DNA from: Candidatus Rifleibacteriota bacterium
GTDB taxonomy: Bacteria; Riflebacteria; Ozemobacteria; Ozemobacterales; Ozemobacteraceae
Assembly (NCBI GenBank): GCA_029564115.1
Contig: JAKQQP010000182.1
Location: forward strand, 1 to 13,683
Length of the DNA stretch: 13,683 nt
Direction of reading: 5' to 3'
The translations under genes and the position numbers were made by a program. This document shows positions 8,974 to 13,346 of the stretch, one piece after another (positions within the stretch are counted from its first letter, which is position 1; each line of letters begins with the position of its first letter). The notes under the pieces were generated by a model. It did not search any database and was not told where the DNA came from. It saw only the letters and a program-made list of their open reading frames with translations.

Positions 8974-9420
8974 TTGAAGAAGCTTTTGCTGGCTTTATTT
9001 ATTTTTTCGAGTCTTCTTAAGCCGGTTTCGGGGGATATTGTCGGGGATTTTGACGGGGATTCACAAACTACATTGCATGATGTGGTGATACTGCTTGCTT
9101 GGACTCAATTGTCTGATAAAACGAGCATTTCAAAGCTTCTGGCTCGATCTCAGACCATACTTAACGAAATCAAGACTGTTACAAGGTTGCCGGTTGAGCC
9201 TATGGATAGTCTTTCTGGCGACACTGTTACACTCAAGGATGTTGTCTTGATGCTTGCCTGGACTCAGTTGTCTGACAAGAGTGATTGGAGCAAAATAAAA
9301 TTGCGCGCCAATACGATTCTGCAAGATGACTACTCTAGCTTGGAGTATTTACCACAGACCCCAATTGGTGATTCAACTGTGCCGGTGACTATTACGGGTA
9401 TTCAGGTTGATAACCCCTGA
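8974..9420 (+). CDS. Small secreted protein made of two AWTQLS dockerin-like repeats
   Basis: I choose the TTG at 8974: AGGAGG (8962-8967) lies six bases upstream, and the protein then begins with a clean signal peptide (KKLLLALFIFSSLLKPVSG, cut likely after Gly20). The mature protein is about 128 residues. It has one good calcium loop, D25-F-D27-G-D29 ending at D36, followed by 'DVVILLAWTQLS', and one degenerate loop, D78-S-L-S-G-D ending at D89, followed by 'DVVLMLAWTQLS'. Each unit ends with an 'R(S/A)xTIL' helix. The module matches the end of the giant protein, so it belongs to the same surface system. After the second unit comes a short tail (VPVTITGIQVDNP) that looks like the first strand of an Ig-like domain, then a stop 21 bases before the hairpin element of the Rpn array. 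The gene may be truncated at its 3' end. Confidence 0.8.
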   Translation: MKKLLLALFIFSSLLKPVSGDIVGDFDGDSQTTLHDVVILLAWTQLSDKTSISKLLARSQTILNEIKTVTRLPVEPMDSLSGDTVTLKDVVLMLAWTQLSDKSDWSKIKLRANTILQDDYSSLEYLPQTPIGDSTVPVTITGIQVDNP

Positions 9421-9431
9421 TTAATCTTGTT

Positions 9432-9525
9432 GTCTTCTGAACGCGGGTGGCGGTTTTTAACTGCTGCCCGCGTTTGTTTTTGCCGCGAAAGAATTTTTTC
9501 CCTTTTTTGCTTTTCGGTTGATTTA
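9432..9525 (+). repeat. Hairpin spacer element, copy A (upstream of Rpn copy 1)
   Basis: First of three ~85-bp direct repeats preceding the full-length Rpn genes. It contains the hairpin/terminator at 9441-9481, then a conserved T-rich segment (AAAGAATTTTTTCCC, TTTTCGGTTGATTTA). The shared sequence begins near GTCTTCT and its common end is GATTTA at 9525; copies A and C continue identical beyond that. Confidence 0.8.
9441..9481 (+). terminator. Intrinsic terminator in hairpin element A
   Basis: A 13-bp stem (9441-9453 with 9461-9473, three G-T wobbles) with loop TTTTTAA is followed by TTGTTTTT. It ends transcription from the small dockerin-like gene and insulates Rpn copy 1. Confidence 0.8.
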
Positions 9526-10327
9526 TTGATAGGAGCTGCCGGTTTTTGAGGCGCTTCTGATTTTTAAATCAGGGAGAAAATTGTGAAGATTTATTCGATT
9601 CTCAACGATTTCGCCTTTCAATGGATATTCAACCAGCCCGGCCGGGAACCAATTCTAAGAAGCCTGCTCAACGCCATTTTGCACCTGCGGGGCGCCGACC
9701 GCATTGTCGAAATTCAGTATCTTAACCCGTTCAACCCGGCGCGCTTTGAAGACCGCAAGAAAAGCATCGTCGATATCAAGGTTAAGGATGAACTCGATCG
9801 CTGGTATGAAGTCGAGGCGCAGGTTATCAGAGATCCGTCTTTCATCGAGCGCACTGCCTACTATGTTGCGACTCTATACTCCAGCCAGGCGAAGCGCGGC
9901 GAAGATTTTTCACAGCTGACCAGCGCAACCGGCATCTCGATTTTGAATTTTCGGCTTTTTCCGCAATCGCAGAAGGTTCAGGAAATTTTCAGATTTCGTA
10001 ACGACGACGGCAATATCATTCTCAAAGACACAATGACGCTGCATTATCTCGACCTGACGCGATTTAACCGCAAACACCCCGACGAACTGCGAACCCCGCT
10101 CGAAAAATGGCTGCACATGATGAAGTTTTCGCGTGCCTATGCTAAAATGAAGGTGGACCTCAATAAAATTTTCCCCGAAGATGAGGAAATCGCCATGGCT
10201 ATTACCGAGCACCAGAAGATAAACGCCGACGAAGAACTGCGCCGCCGCATGGAAGACCGCGAACGCGAAGCATTCGATATAGCCGTCATCAGAGGCGCCG
10301 CTTTCAGGCAGGGCAAACTCGAAGGCA
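9443..10327 (+). repeat. Long direct repeat, unit 1 (with 11795-12680)
   Basis: About 885 bp covering the hairpin element, the 5' leader and the first 248 codons of Rpn copy 1. It is repeated nearly identically at 11795-12680. By eye only six amino-acid changes separate the two proteins over this stretch, and about three base changes occur over the last ~215 bases. This indicates a recent duplication or ongoing gene conversion. Confidence 0.88.
9557..9572 (+). promoter_or_regulatory. Palindrome abutting the Rpn copy 1 ribosome site
   Basis: CTGATTT-TT-AAATCAG is an inverted repeat whose last G is the first base of the GGGAG Shine-Dalgarno (9572-9576) of copy 1. It could be a repressor operator or an RNA hairpin limiting access to the start. 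It is identical upstream of copy 3 and absent upstream of copy 2. Confidence 0.4.
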
Positions 10328-10518
10328 AAGCGGAAGGTAAGGCCGAAGGTAAAGCGGAAGGTAAGGCGGAAGGTAAGGCCGAAGGCAAAGCAGAAGTTAA
10401 GTTTGAGATTGCCGGTAATTTGTATAGACTCGATCGCCCGCTTGAAGAAATTTGCGCTGCTACCGGTCTCGGCCTCGATGAACTTAAAAAATATCTGGCA
10501 AATGTCAGCAAGACGTGA
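9583..10518 (+). CDS. Rpn-family PD-(D/E)XK nuclease, copy 1 (large form)
   Basis: GTG start with GGGAG (9572-9576) six bases upstream; 311 residues, normal for the family. The N-terminus 'NDFAFQWIF' and 'LLNAILHL' are typical of Rpn/PDDEXK-type putative transposases. The nuclease core is visible as D64 in 'SIVDIKV' and E78-A-Q80 in 'YEVEAQV', the E-x-Q variant of PD-(D/E)XK. 'LHYLDLTRF' and 'PLEKWLHMMKF' close the nuclease domain at about residue 185. Residues 205-311 form a charged helical C-terminal region: MEDREREAFD, RQGK, then eight 4-residue units (mostly GKAE), ending in 'LEEICAATGLGLDELKKYLA', a small helix-turn-helix-like tail. Known family members are DNA nucleases that are toxic or anti-phage. 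The operational name 'transposase' is not supported here, as no terminal inverted repeats or target duplications are evident. A hairpin terminator precedes it. Confidence 0.88.
   Translation: MKIYSILNDFAFQWIFNQPGREPILRSLLNAILHLRGADRIVEIQYLNPFNPARFEDRKKSIVDIKVKDELDRWYEVEAQVIRDPSFIERTAYYVATLYSSQAKRGEDFSQLTSATGISILNFRLFPQSQKVQEIFRFRNDDGNIILKDTMTLHYLDLTRFNRKHPDELRTPLEKWLHMMKFSRAYAKMKVDLNKIFPEDEEIAMAITEHQKINADEELRRRMEDREREAFDIAVIRGAAFRQGKLEGKAEGKAEGKAEGKAEGKAEGKAEVKFEIAGNLYRLDRPLEEICAATGLGLDELKKYLANVSKT
10195..10518 (+). CDS. Nested C-terminal small protein of Rpn copy 1 (candidate RpnS-like antitoxin)
   Basis: An in-frame ATG at codon 205 of copy 1 has GAGGA (10183-10187) exactly seven bases upstream, a better initiation site than the GTG of the parent gene. 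It would yield 107 residues: the charged linker, the GKAE repeat helix and the HTH-like tail, without the nuclease core. In studied E. coli Rpn genes the C-terminal domain is made separately from an internal start and blocks the full-length toxin, and its dimer helix carries 4-residue repeats of variable number. Translation here is inferred, not shown. Confidence 0.45.
   Translation: MAITEHQKINADEELRRRMEDREREAFDIAVIRGAAFRQGKLEGKAEGKAEGKAEGKAEGKAEGKAEVKFEIAGNLYRLDRPLEEICAATGLGLDELKKYLANVSKT
10312..10407 (+). repeat. 12-bp tandem repeat encoding GKxE tetrads, Rpn copy 1
   Basis: Eight consecutive 12-bp units encode GKLE, six GKAE, then VKFE. Units alternate synonymous codons (GGC/GGT, AAA/AAG, GCG/GCC). 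The period preserves frame and gives a highly charged helix. Confidence 0.92.
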
Positions 10519-10607
10519 CACTCAAGCTTTCCGGTGCTCCTGCTGGAAATTAGACTGCATTTGCTGCTGATTGTGGGGTATTGAGGTTATTCCTTGTGAT
10601 TTTTTCA

Positions 10608-10703
10608 GTCTTCTATAGCGCGGGTGGCAGTTTTTAACTGCTGCCCGCGTTTGTTTTTGCCGGGCAAAGAATTTTTTCCCTTTTTTGCTTTTCGGTTGAT
10701 TTA
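10608..10703 (+). repeat. Hairpin spacer element, copy B (upstream of Rpn copy 2)
   Basis: Second ~85-bp element with the same hairpin and T-rich segment as copies A and C. After GATTTA (10703) it diverges completely from the other two, so this marks a recombination or block boundary. Confidence 0.8.
10619..10658 (+). terminator. Intrinsic terminator in hairpin element B
   Basis: A 12-bp stem (10619-10630 with 10638-10649, two G-T wobbles) with loop TTTTTAA is followed by TTTGTTTTT. It terminates Rpn copy 1 transcripts. A10629 here is G in elements A and C, which keeps pairing (A-T versus G-T). Confidence 0.8.
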
Positions 10704-10754
10704 CCTGTGAGGTCATTTGGGCCGACCGGATTAAATTAATCGAGGAGCATGAAC

Positions 10755-11693
10755 ATGGCACAGACTGTCGCTGATTTTTCCCAGAACGAGGGGCTGAAAA
10801 TTTATGATTTTTACAATGACTACGTTTTTAAGTGGATCTTTGGGCAGCAGGTTAATGCGCGGTTCACGATCTGCCTGCTGAATGCGCTGCTCGACCTTCG
10901 CGGCGAGCACAGCGTCGAGGCGGTGACGATCATGAACCCGTTCAATGAGCGCCAGCTTCATGACGACAAACTTTCGGTTGTCGATGTGAAAGTTCAGGAC
11001 GGCGCCGGCAGCCTTTATATCGTTGAATTGCAGGTGCTTCCGGATGATTATTTTATCAGGCGTTCGATTTATTACCTCACCCGCCTCTATGGACACCAGC
11101 TGAAAAAGGGGCAGTCTTACGGTATGCTTAAGCCTGCGACAGCGATTTCTTTGCTGGGTTTTGATCTGTTTCGTGATTCGAAGCGCGTTCAGGAGATTTT
11201 CGCTTTCCGTAATCAGGATAACTCAATTGAACTTACTGAAACCATGCGGTTGCACTACATCGACCTGACCAGATTTGATTGCCAGCAACCGTTCACCCTC
11301 AGAACCAGGTTTGAAAAGTGGCTGCATGTCTTAAAATTCGGCGAAATTTATGGTAAAATGACGGCAGAGCTTGAAGATGGGCTCAAAAAAGAAGAGGGCA
11401 TAACTGACATGGTTAACGAACTCAAAAAAATCAACGCCGACGCCGAAAAGCGCGAGCTCATGGAAGCCCGCGAAAAGAGCCGCACCTATGTGATTTCTCA
11501 AAAAGAAAGCTCTTTCCGGGCCGGTAAACGTGAAGGCAGAGCGGAAGGTAAATTGGAAGGCAAAATTGAGAGCAAATTTGAGATTGCCGGCAATTTTTAT
11601 AAACTTGGTCGCCCGCTTGAAGAGATTTGTGCTGCTACCGGTCTCGGTCTCGACGAACTCAAAAAATATCTGGCAGATGTCAGCAAGACGTGA
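10755..11693 (+). CDS. Rpn-family PD-(D/E)XK nuclease, copy 2 (divergent nuclease domain)
   Basis: I place the start at the second ATG (10755), which has GAGGAG (10742-10747) seven bases upstream. The ATG at 10749 leaves only one base of spacing. The protein is 312 residues. Family landmarks are 'NDYVFKWIFG', 'LLNALLDL', D77 in 'SVVDVKV', E91-L-Q93 in 'IVELQV', 'LHYIDLTRF' and 'EKWLHVLKF'. The nuclease domain is clearly divergent from copies 1 and 3, but the final ~45 residues (FEIAGNFYKL to the end) nearly match copy 1, so the C-terminus has been exchanged or homogenised. The tetrad helix has five units (GKRE, GRAE, GKLE, GKIE, SKFE). It is preceded and followed by hairpin terminators, so it is probably expressed independently, though I see no strong promoter. 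Role as for copy 1: a probable DNA nuclease, possibly toxic or defensive. Confidence 0.87.
   Translation: MAQTVADFSQNEGLKIYDFYNDYVFKWIFGQQVNARFTICLLNALLDLRGEHSVEAVTIMNPFNERQLHDDKLSVVDVKVQDGAGSLYIVELQVLPDDYFIRRSIYYLTRLYGHQLKKGQSYGMLKPATAISLLGFDLFRDSKRVQEIFAFRNQDNSIELTETMRLHYIDLTRFDCQQPFTLRTRFEKWLHVLKFGEIYGKMTAELEDGLKKEEGITDMVNELKKINADAEKRELMEAREKSRTYVISQKESSFRAGKREGRAEGKLEGKIESKFEIAGNFYKLGRPLEEICAATGLGLDELKKYLADVSKT
11409..11693 (+). CDS. Nested C-terminal small protein of Rpn copy 2 (candidate)
   Basis: An in-frame ATG opens 'MVNELKKINADAEKRE' and would give 94 residues containing the tetrad helix and tail without the nuclease core. The ribosome site is GAGGG (11394-11398), ten bases upstream, weaker than in copies 1 and 3. 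The same ATG context is the actual start of the freestanding ORF at 12843, which supports its use. Inferred by analogy with intragenic Rpn antitoxins. Confidence 0.35.
   Translation: MVNELKKINADAEKRELMEAREKSRTYVISQKESSFRAGKREGRAEGKLEGKIESKFEIAGNFYKLGRPLEEICAATGLGLDELKKYLADVSKT
11523..11582 (+). repeat. GKxE tetrad repeat, Rpn copy 2
   Basis: Five degenerate 12-bp units encode GKRE, GRAE, GKLE, GKIE and SKFE, equivalent to the eight-unit array in copy 1. Confidence 0.8.
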
Positions 11694-11783
11694 CACTCAA
11701 ACTTCCCGGTGCTTCTGCTGAAAATTAGACTGCATTTGCTGCTGATTGTGGGGTATTGAGGTCAGTCCTCGTGATTTTTTCAG

Positions 11784-11878
11784 TCTTCTATGGTGCGGGT
11801 GGCGGTTTTTAACTGCTGCCCGCGTTTGTTTTTGCCGGGTAAAGAATTTTTTCCCTTTTTTGTTTTTCGGTTGATTTA
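11784..11878 (+). repeat. Hairpin spacer element, copy C (upstream of Rpn copy 3)
   Basis: Third ~85-bp element. Its left side matches element B (shared downstream spacer of copies 1 and 2) and its right side continues like element A (leader of copies 1 and 3), so it is the junction between the two duplicated blocks. Confidence 0.8.
11794..11833 (+). terminator. Intrinsic terminator in hairpin element C
   Basis: An 11-bp stem (11795-11805 with 11813-11823, three G-T wobbles) with loop TTTTTAA is followed by a T-rich tail. It terminates Rpn copy 2 transcripts. Confidence 0.8.
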
Positions 11879-12680
11879 TTGATAGGAGCTGCCGGTTTTT
11901 GAGGCGCTTCTGATTTTTAAATCAGGGAGAAAATTGTGAAGATTTATTCGATTCTCAACGATTTCGCTTTTCAATGGATATTCAACCAGCCCGGCCGGGA
12001 ACCAATCTTAAGAAGCCTGCTCAACGCCATTTTGCACCTGCAGGGCACCGACCGCATTGTCGAAATTCAGTATCTTAACCCGTTCAACCCGGCACGCTTT
12101 GAAGACCGCAAGAAAAGTATCGTCGATATCAAGGTGAAGGATGAACTTGAACGCTGGTATGAAGTCGAGGCACAGGTTGTCAGAGATCCATCTTTCATCG
12201 AGCGCACTGCCTATTATGTTGCGACGCTCTATGCCAGTCAGGCAAAGCGCGGCGAAGATTTTTCACAACTGACCAGCGCAACCGGCATTTCGATTCTGAA
12301 TTTCCGGCTTTTTCCGCAGTCACACAAGGTTCAGGAAATTTTCAGATTCCGTAACGACGACGGCAATATCATTCTCAAAGACACAATGACGCTGCATTAT
12401 CTCGACCTGACGCGCTTTAACCGCAAACACCCTGACGAACTGCGAACCCCGCTCGAAAAATGGCTGCACATGATGAAGTTTTCGCGTGCCTATGCTAAAA
12501 TGAAGGTGGACCTCAATAAAATTTTTCCTGAAGATGAGGAAATCGCCATGGCTATTACCGAGCACCAGAAGATAAATGCCGACGAAGAACTGCGCCGCCG
12601 CATGGAAGACCGCGAACGCGAAGCATTCGATATAGCCGTCATCAGAGGCGCCGCTTTCAGGCAGGGCAAACTCGAAGGCA
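11795..12680 (+). repeat. Long direct repeat, unit 2 (with 9443-10327)
   Basis: Second copy of the ~885-bp block. Homology to unit 1 stops sharply at 12680, inside the first GKxE tetrad boundary, where the Rpn copy 3 tail switches to a different sequence. Confidence 0.88.
11910..11925 (+). promoter_or_regulatory. Palindrome abutting the Rpn copy 3 ribosome site
   Basis: The same 16-base inverted repeat as upstream of copy 1, ending on the first G of GGGAG (11925-11929). Candidate operator or translation-limiting hairpin. Confidence 0.4.
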
Positions 12681-12796
12681 TGGCAAAAATAATTTGCCGC
12701 TTGCATGCCAATGGCTTATCAATCGAAGATATTGCCAGAAATACCGGTCTTGAAGTCTGTGAGATCGAAAAAATACTGTCATTGGCAGTAAAATAA
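11936..12796 (+). CDS. Rpn-family PD-(D/E)XK nuclease, copy 3 (alternative C-terminus)
   Basis: GTG start with GGGAG (11925-11929) six bases upstream; 286 residues. The first 248 residues match copy 1 except for six substitutions (R36Q, A38T, D72E, I82V, S100A, Q130H), and the nuclease residues D64 and E78-x-Q80 are intact. After 'GKLEG' the GKAE array is missing, and a 38-residue tail follows (MAKIICRLHANGLSIEDI onward), a typical Rpn ending with its own 'IARNTGLEVCEIEKIL' helix pair, unlike the 'ICAATGLGLDELKKYL' ending of its neighbours. The stop (TAA, 12794-12796) lies inside sequence homologous to the middle of copy 2, so the gene is butt-joined to the remnant of another copy. It is probably active as a nuclease. 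The changed tail could alter dimer or antitoxin specificity. Confidence 0.87.
   Translation: MKIYSILNDFAFQWIFNQPGREPILRSLLNAILHLQGTDRIVEIQYLNPFNPARFEDRKKSIVDIKVKDELERWYEVEAQVVRDPSFIERTAYYVATLYASQAKRGEDFSQLTSATGISILNFRLFPQSHKVQEIFRFRNDDGNIILKDTMTLHYLDLTRFNRKHPDELRTPLEKWLHMMKFSRAYAKMKVDLNKIFPEDEEIAMAITEHQKINADEELRRRMEDREREAFDIAVIRGAAFRQGKLEGMAKIICRLHANGLSIEDIARNTGLEVCEIEKILSLAVK
12548..12796 (+). CDS. Nested C-terminal small protein of Rpn copy 3 (candidate)
   Basis: The ATG at codon 205 with GAGGA (12536-12540) seven bases upstream is identical to copy 1. It would give 82 residues, with a different end and only one GKxE tetrad. If made, it would be the private C-terminal partner of copy 3. 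Expression is inferred only. Confidence 0.4.
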   Translation: MAITEHQKINADEELRRRMEDREREAFDIAVIRGAAFRQGKLEGMAKIICRLHANGLSIEDIARNTGLEVCEIEKILSLAVK

Positions 12797-12842
12797 CGGC
12801 AGTGCTTGAAGGCGGGCTCAAAAAAGAAGAGGCATTACTGAT
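12788..12842 (+). pseudogene. Remnant of the middle of a fourth Rpn gene
   Basis: Bases from GTAAAATAACGGCAG onward align with copy 2 from 11353 (GTAAAATGACGGCAG), including the 'LKKEE' codons. One G has been lost from the GAGGG at the former frame, so the upstream part is out of frame with the ORF that starts at 12843. The nuclease half of this fourth gene is gone, apparently replaced by the 3' end of copy 3. Confidence 0.7.
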
Positions 12843-13124
12843 ATGGTTAACGAACTGAAAAAAATCGACTTCGAGGAAGAACTGCGTCGCATGGAAGACC
12901 GCGAACGCGAAGCATTCGATATGGCTGTCATCAAAGGCGCAGCCTACAGACAGGGCAAAGCAGAGGGCAAACTCGAAGGCAAACTCGAAGGCAGACTCGA
13001 AGGCAAGCTTGAAATTGCTGGCAATTTTTATAAACTCGGTTGTCCTCTCGAAGAAATTTGTGCTGCTACCGGTCTCGGCATCGACGAACTCAAAAAATAT
13101 CTGGCAACTTTAACCAGGCCGTGA
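12843..13124 (+). CDS. Freestanding Rpn C-terminal small protein (orphan RpnS-like)
   Basis: ATG start with AAGAAGAGG (GAGG at 12829-12832, ten bases upstream); 93 residues. It begins 'MVNELKK' like the internal ATG of copy 2, continues 'MEDREREAFDMAVIKG' like copies 1 and 3, then carries five GKxE tetrads and ends 'LEEICAATGLGIDELKKYLA'. It thus equals the C-terminal region alone, with no nuclease core. It may be a decayed gene that happens to stay open, or a functional small antitoxin-like protein acting on the neighbouring full-length copies. The intact frame, retained ribosome site and exact start at the internal ATG favour the second reading but do not prove it. Confidence 0.6.
   Translation: MVNELKKIDFEEELRRMEDREREAFDMAVIKGAAYRQGKAEGKLEGKLEGRLEGKLEIAGNFYKLGCPLEEICAATGLGIDELKKYLATLTRP
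12954..13013 (+). repeat. GKxE tetrad repeat, orphan C-terminal ORF
   Basis: Five 12-bp units encode GKAE, GKLE, GKLE, GRLE and GKLE, the same helix-forming array as in the full-length copies but in a different number and with Leu preferred at position 3. Confidence 0.85.
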
Positions 13125-13152
13125 ATAACTGCCGCTAACTTTAAAGAATTTT

Positions 13153-13199
13153 CAGGCTCTGTGAGCTTTTATAAGAACCGCGGGGCCTGTCTTCTTTTA
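13153..13199 (+). terminator. Possible terminator closing the Rpn array
   Basis: CAGGCTC (13153-13159) pairs with GGGCCTG (13183-13189) with one G-T wobble, followed by TCTTCTTTT. The loop is long (23 bases), so this is weaker than the other terminators here. The rest of the spacer up to the next gene shows no clear promoter; TTGCAT (13277) and TATCTT (13300) at 17-base spacing are a poor candidate. Confidence 0.45.
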
Positions 13200-13346
13200 A
13201 AAAAAACTGTTTCTGCGTCTGATAATTTTTACATTTTTGTTTTCTGGTCGATTTGCCGCAATTGAGAATAATTCTGTTGCATAAATTCGCGGGTTTGATT
13301 ATCTTTTTGTGTTGATATCACACATATTAACAGGTAGTTCTAATTT

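Larger units (their letters stand above)
10399..10703 (+). repeat. 3' direct repeat, unit 1 (with 11574-11878)
   Basis: About 305 bp covering the last ~40 codons of Rpn copy 1, its stop, the downstream spacer and hairpin element B. It is repeated at a constant offset of 1175 bases after copy 2. The spacer is as conserved as the coding part, showing that gene plus spacer duplicated as one block. Confidence 0.85.
11574..11878 (+). repeat. 3' direct repeat, unit 2 (with 10399-10703)
   Basis: Second copy of the ~305-bp block covering the Rpn 3' end, spacer and hairpin element C. There are scattered substitutions but no net length change relative to unit 1. Confidence 0.85.

Noticed and set aside
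10312..10407. CRISPR-like short tandem repeat
   Set aside because: The 12-bp units are contiguous with no spacers, and they are in-frame coding sequence for GKxE tetrads.
9910..10521. Long antisense ORF (203 codons) opposite Rpn copy 1
   Set aside because: It is the reverse reading of the nuclease gene and its 12-bp repeat (giving Phe/Thr/Leu-rich repeats), has no good ribosome site, and mirrors similar antisense frames opposite copies 2 and 3.
10749..10754. Upstream ATG as the start of Rpn copy 2
   Set aside because: Only one base separates it from the GAGGAG; the ATG at 10755 has the usual seven-base spacing.
9443..13124. Insertion sequence/transposon reading of the Rpn genes
   Set aside because: The family is often labelled 'putative transposase', but I see no terminal inverted repeats or target-site duplications; tandem duplication explains the repeats.
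13277..13305. Promoter for the last partial gene
   Set aside because: TTGCAT and TATCTT match the sigma70 consensus only 3/6 and 4/6, too weak to list.
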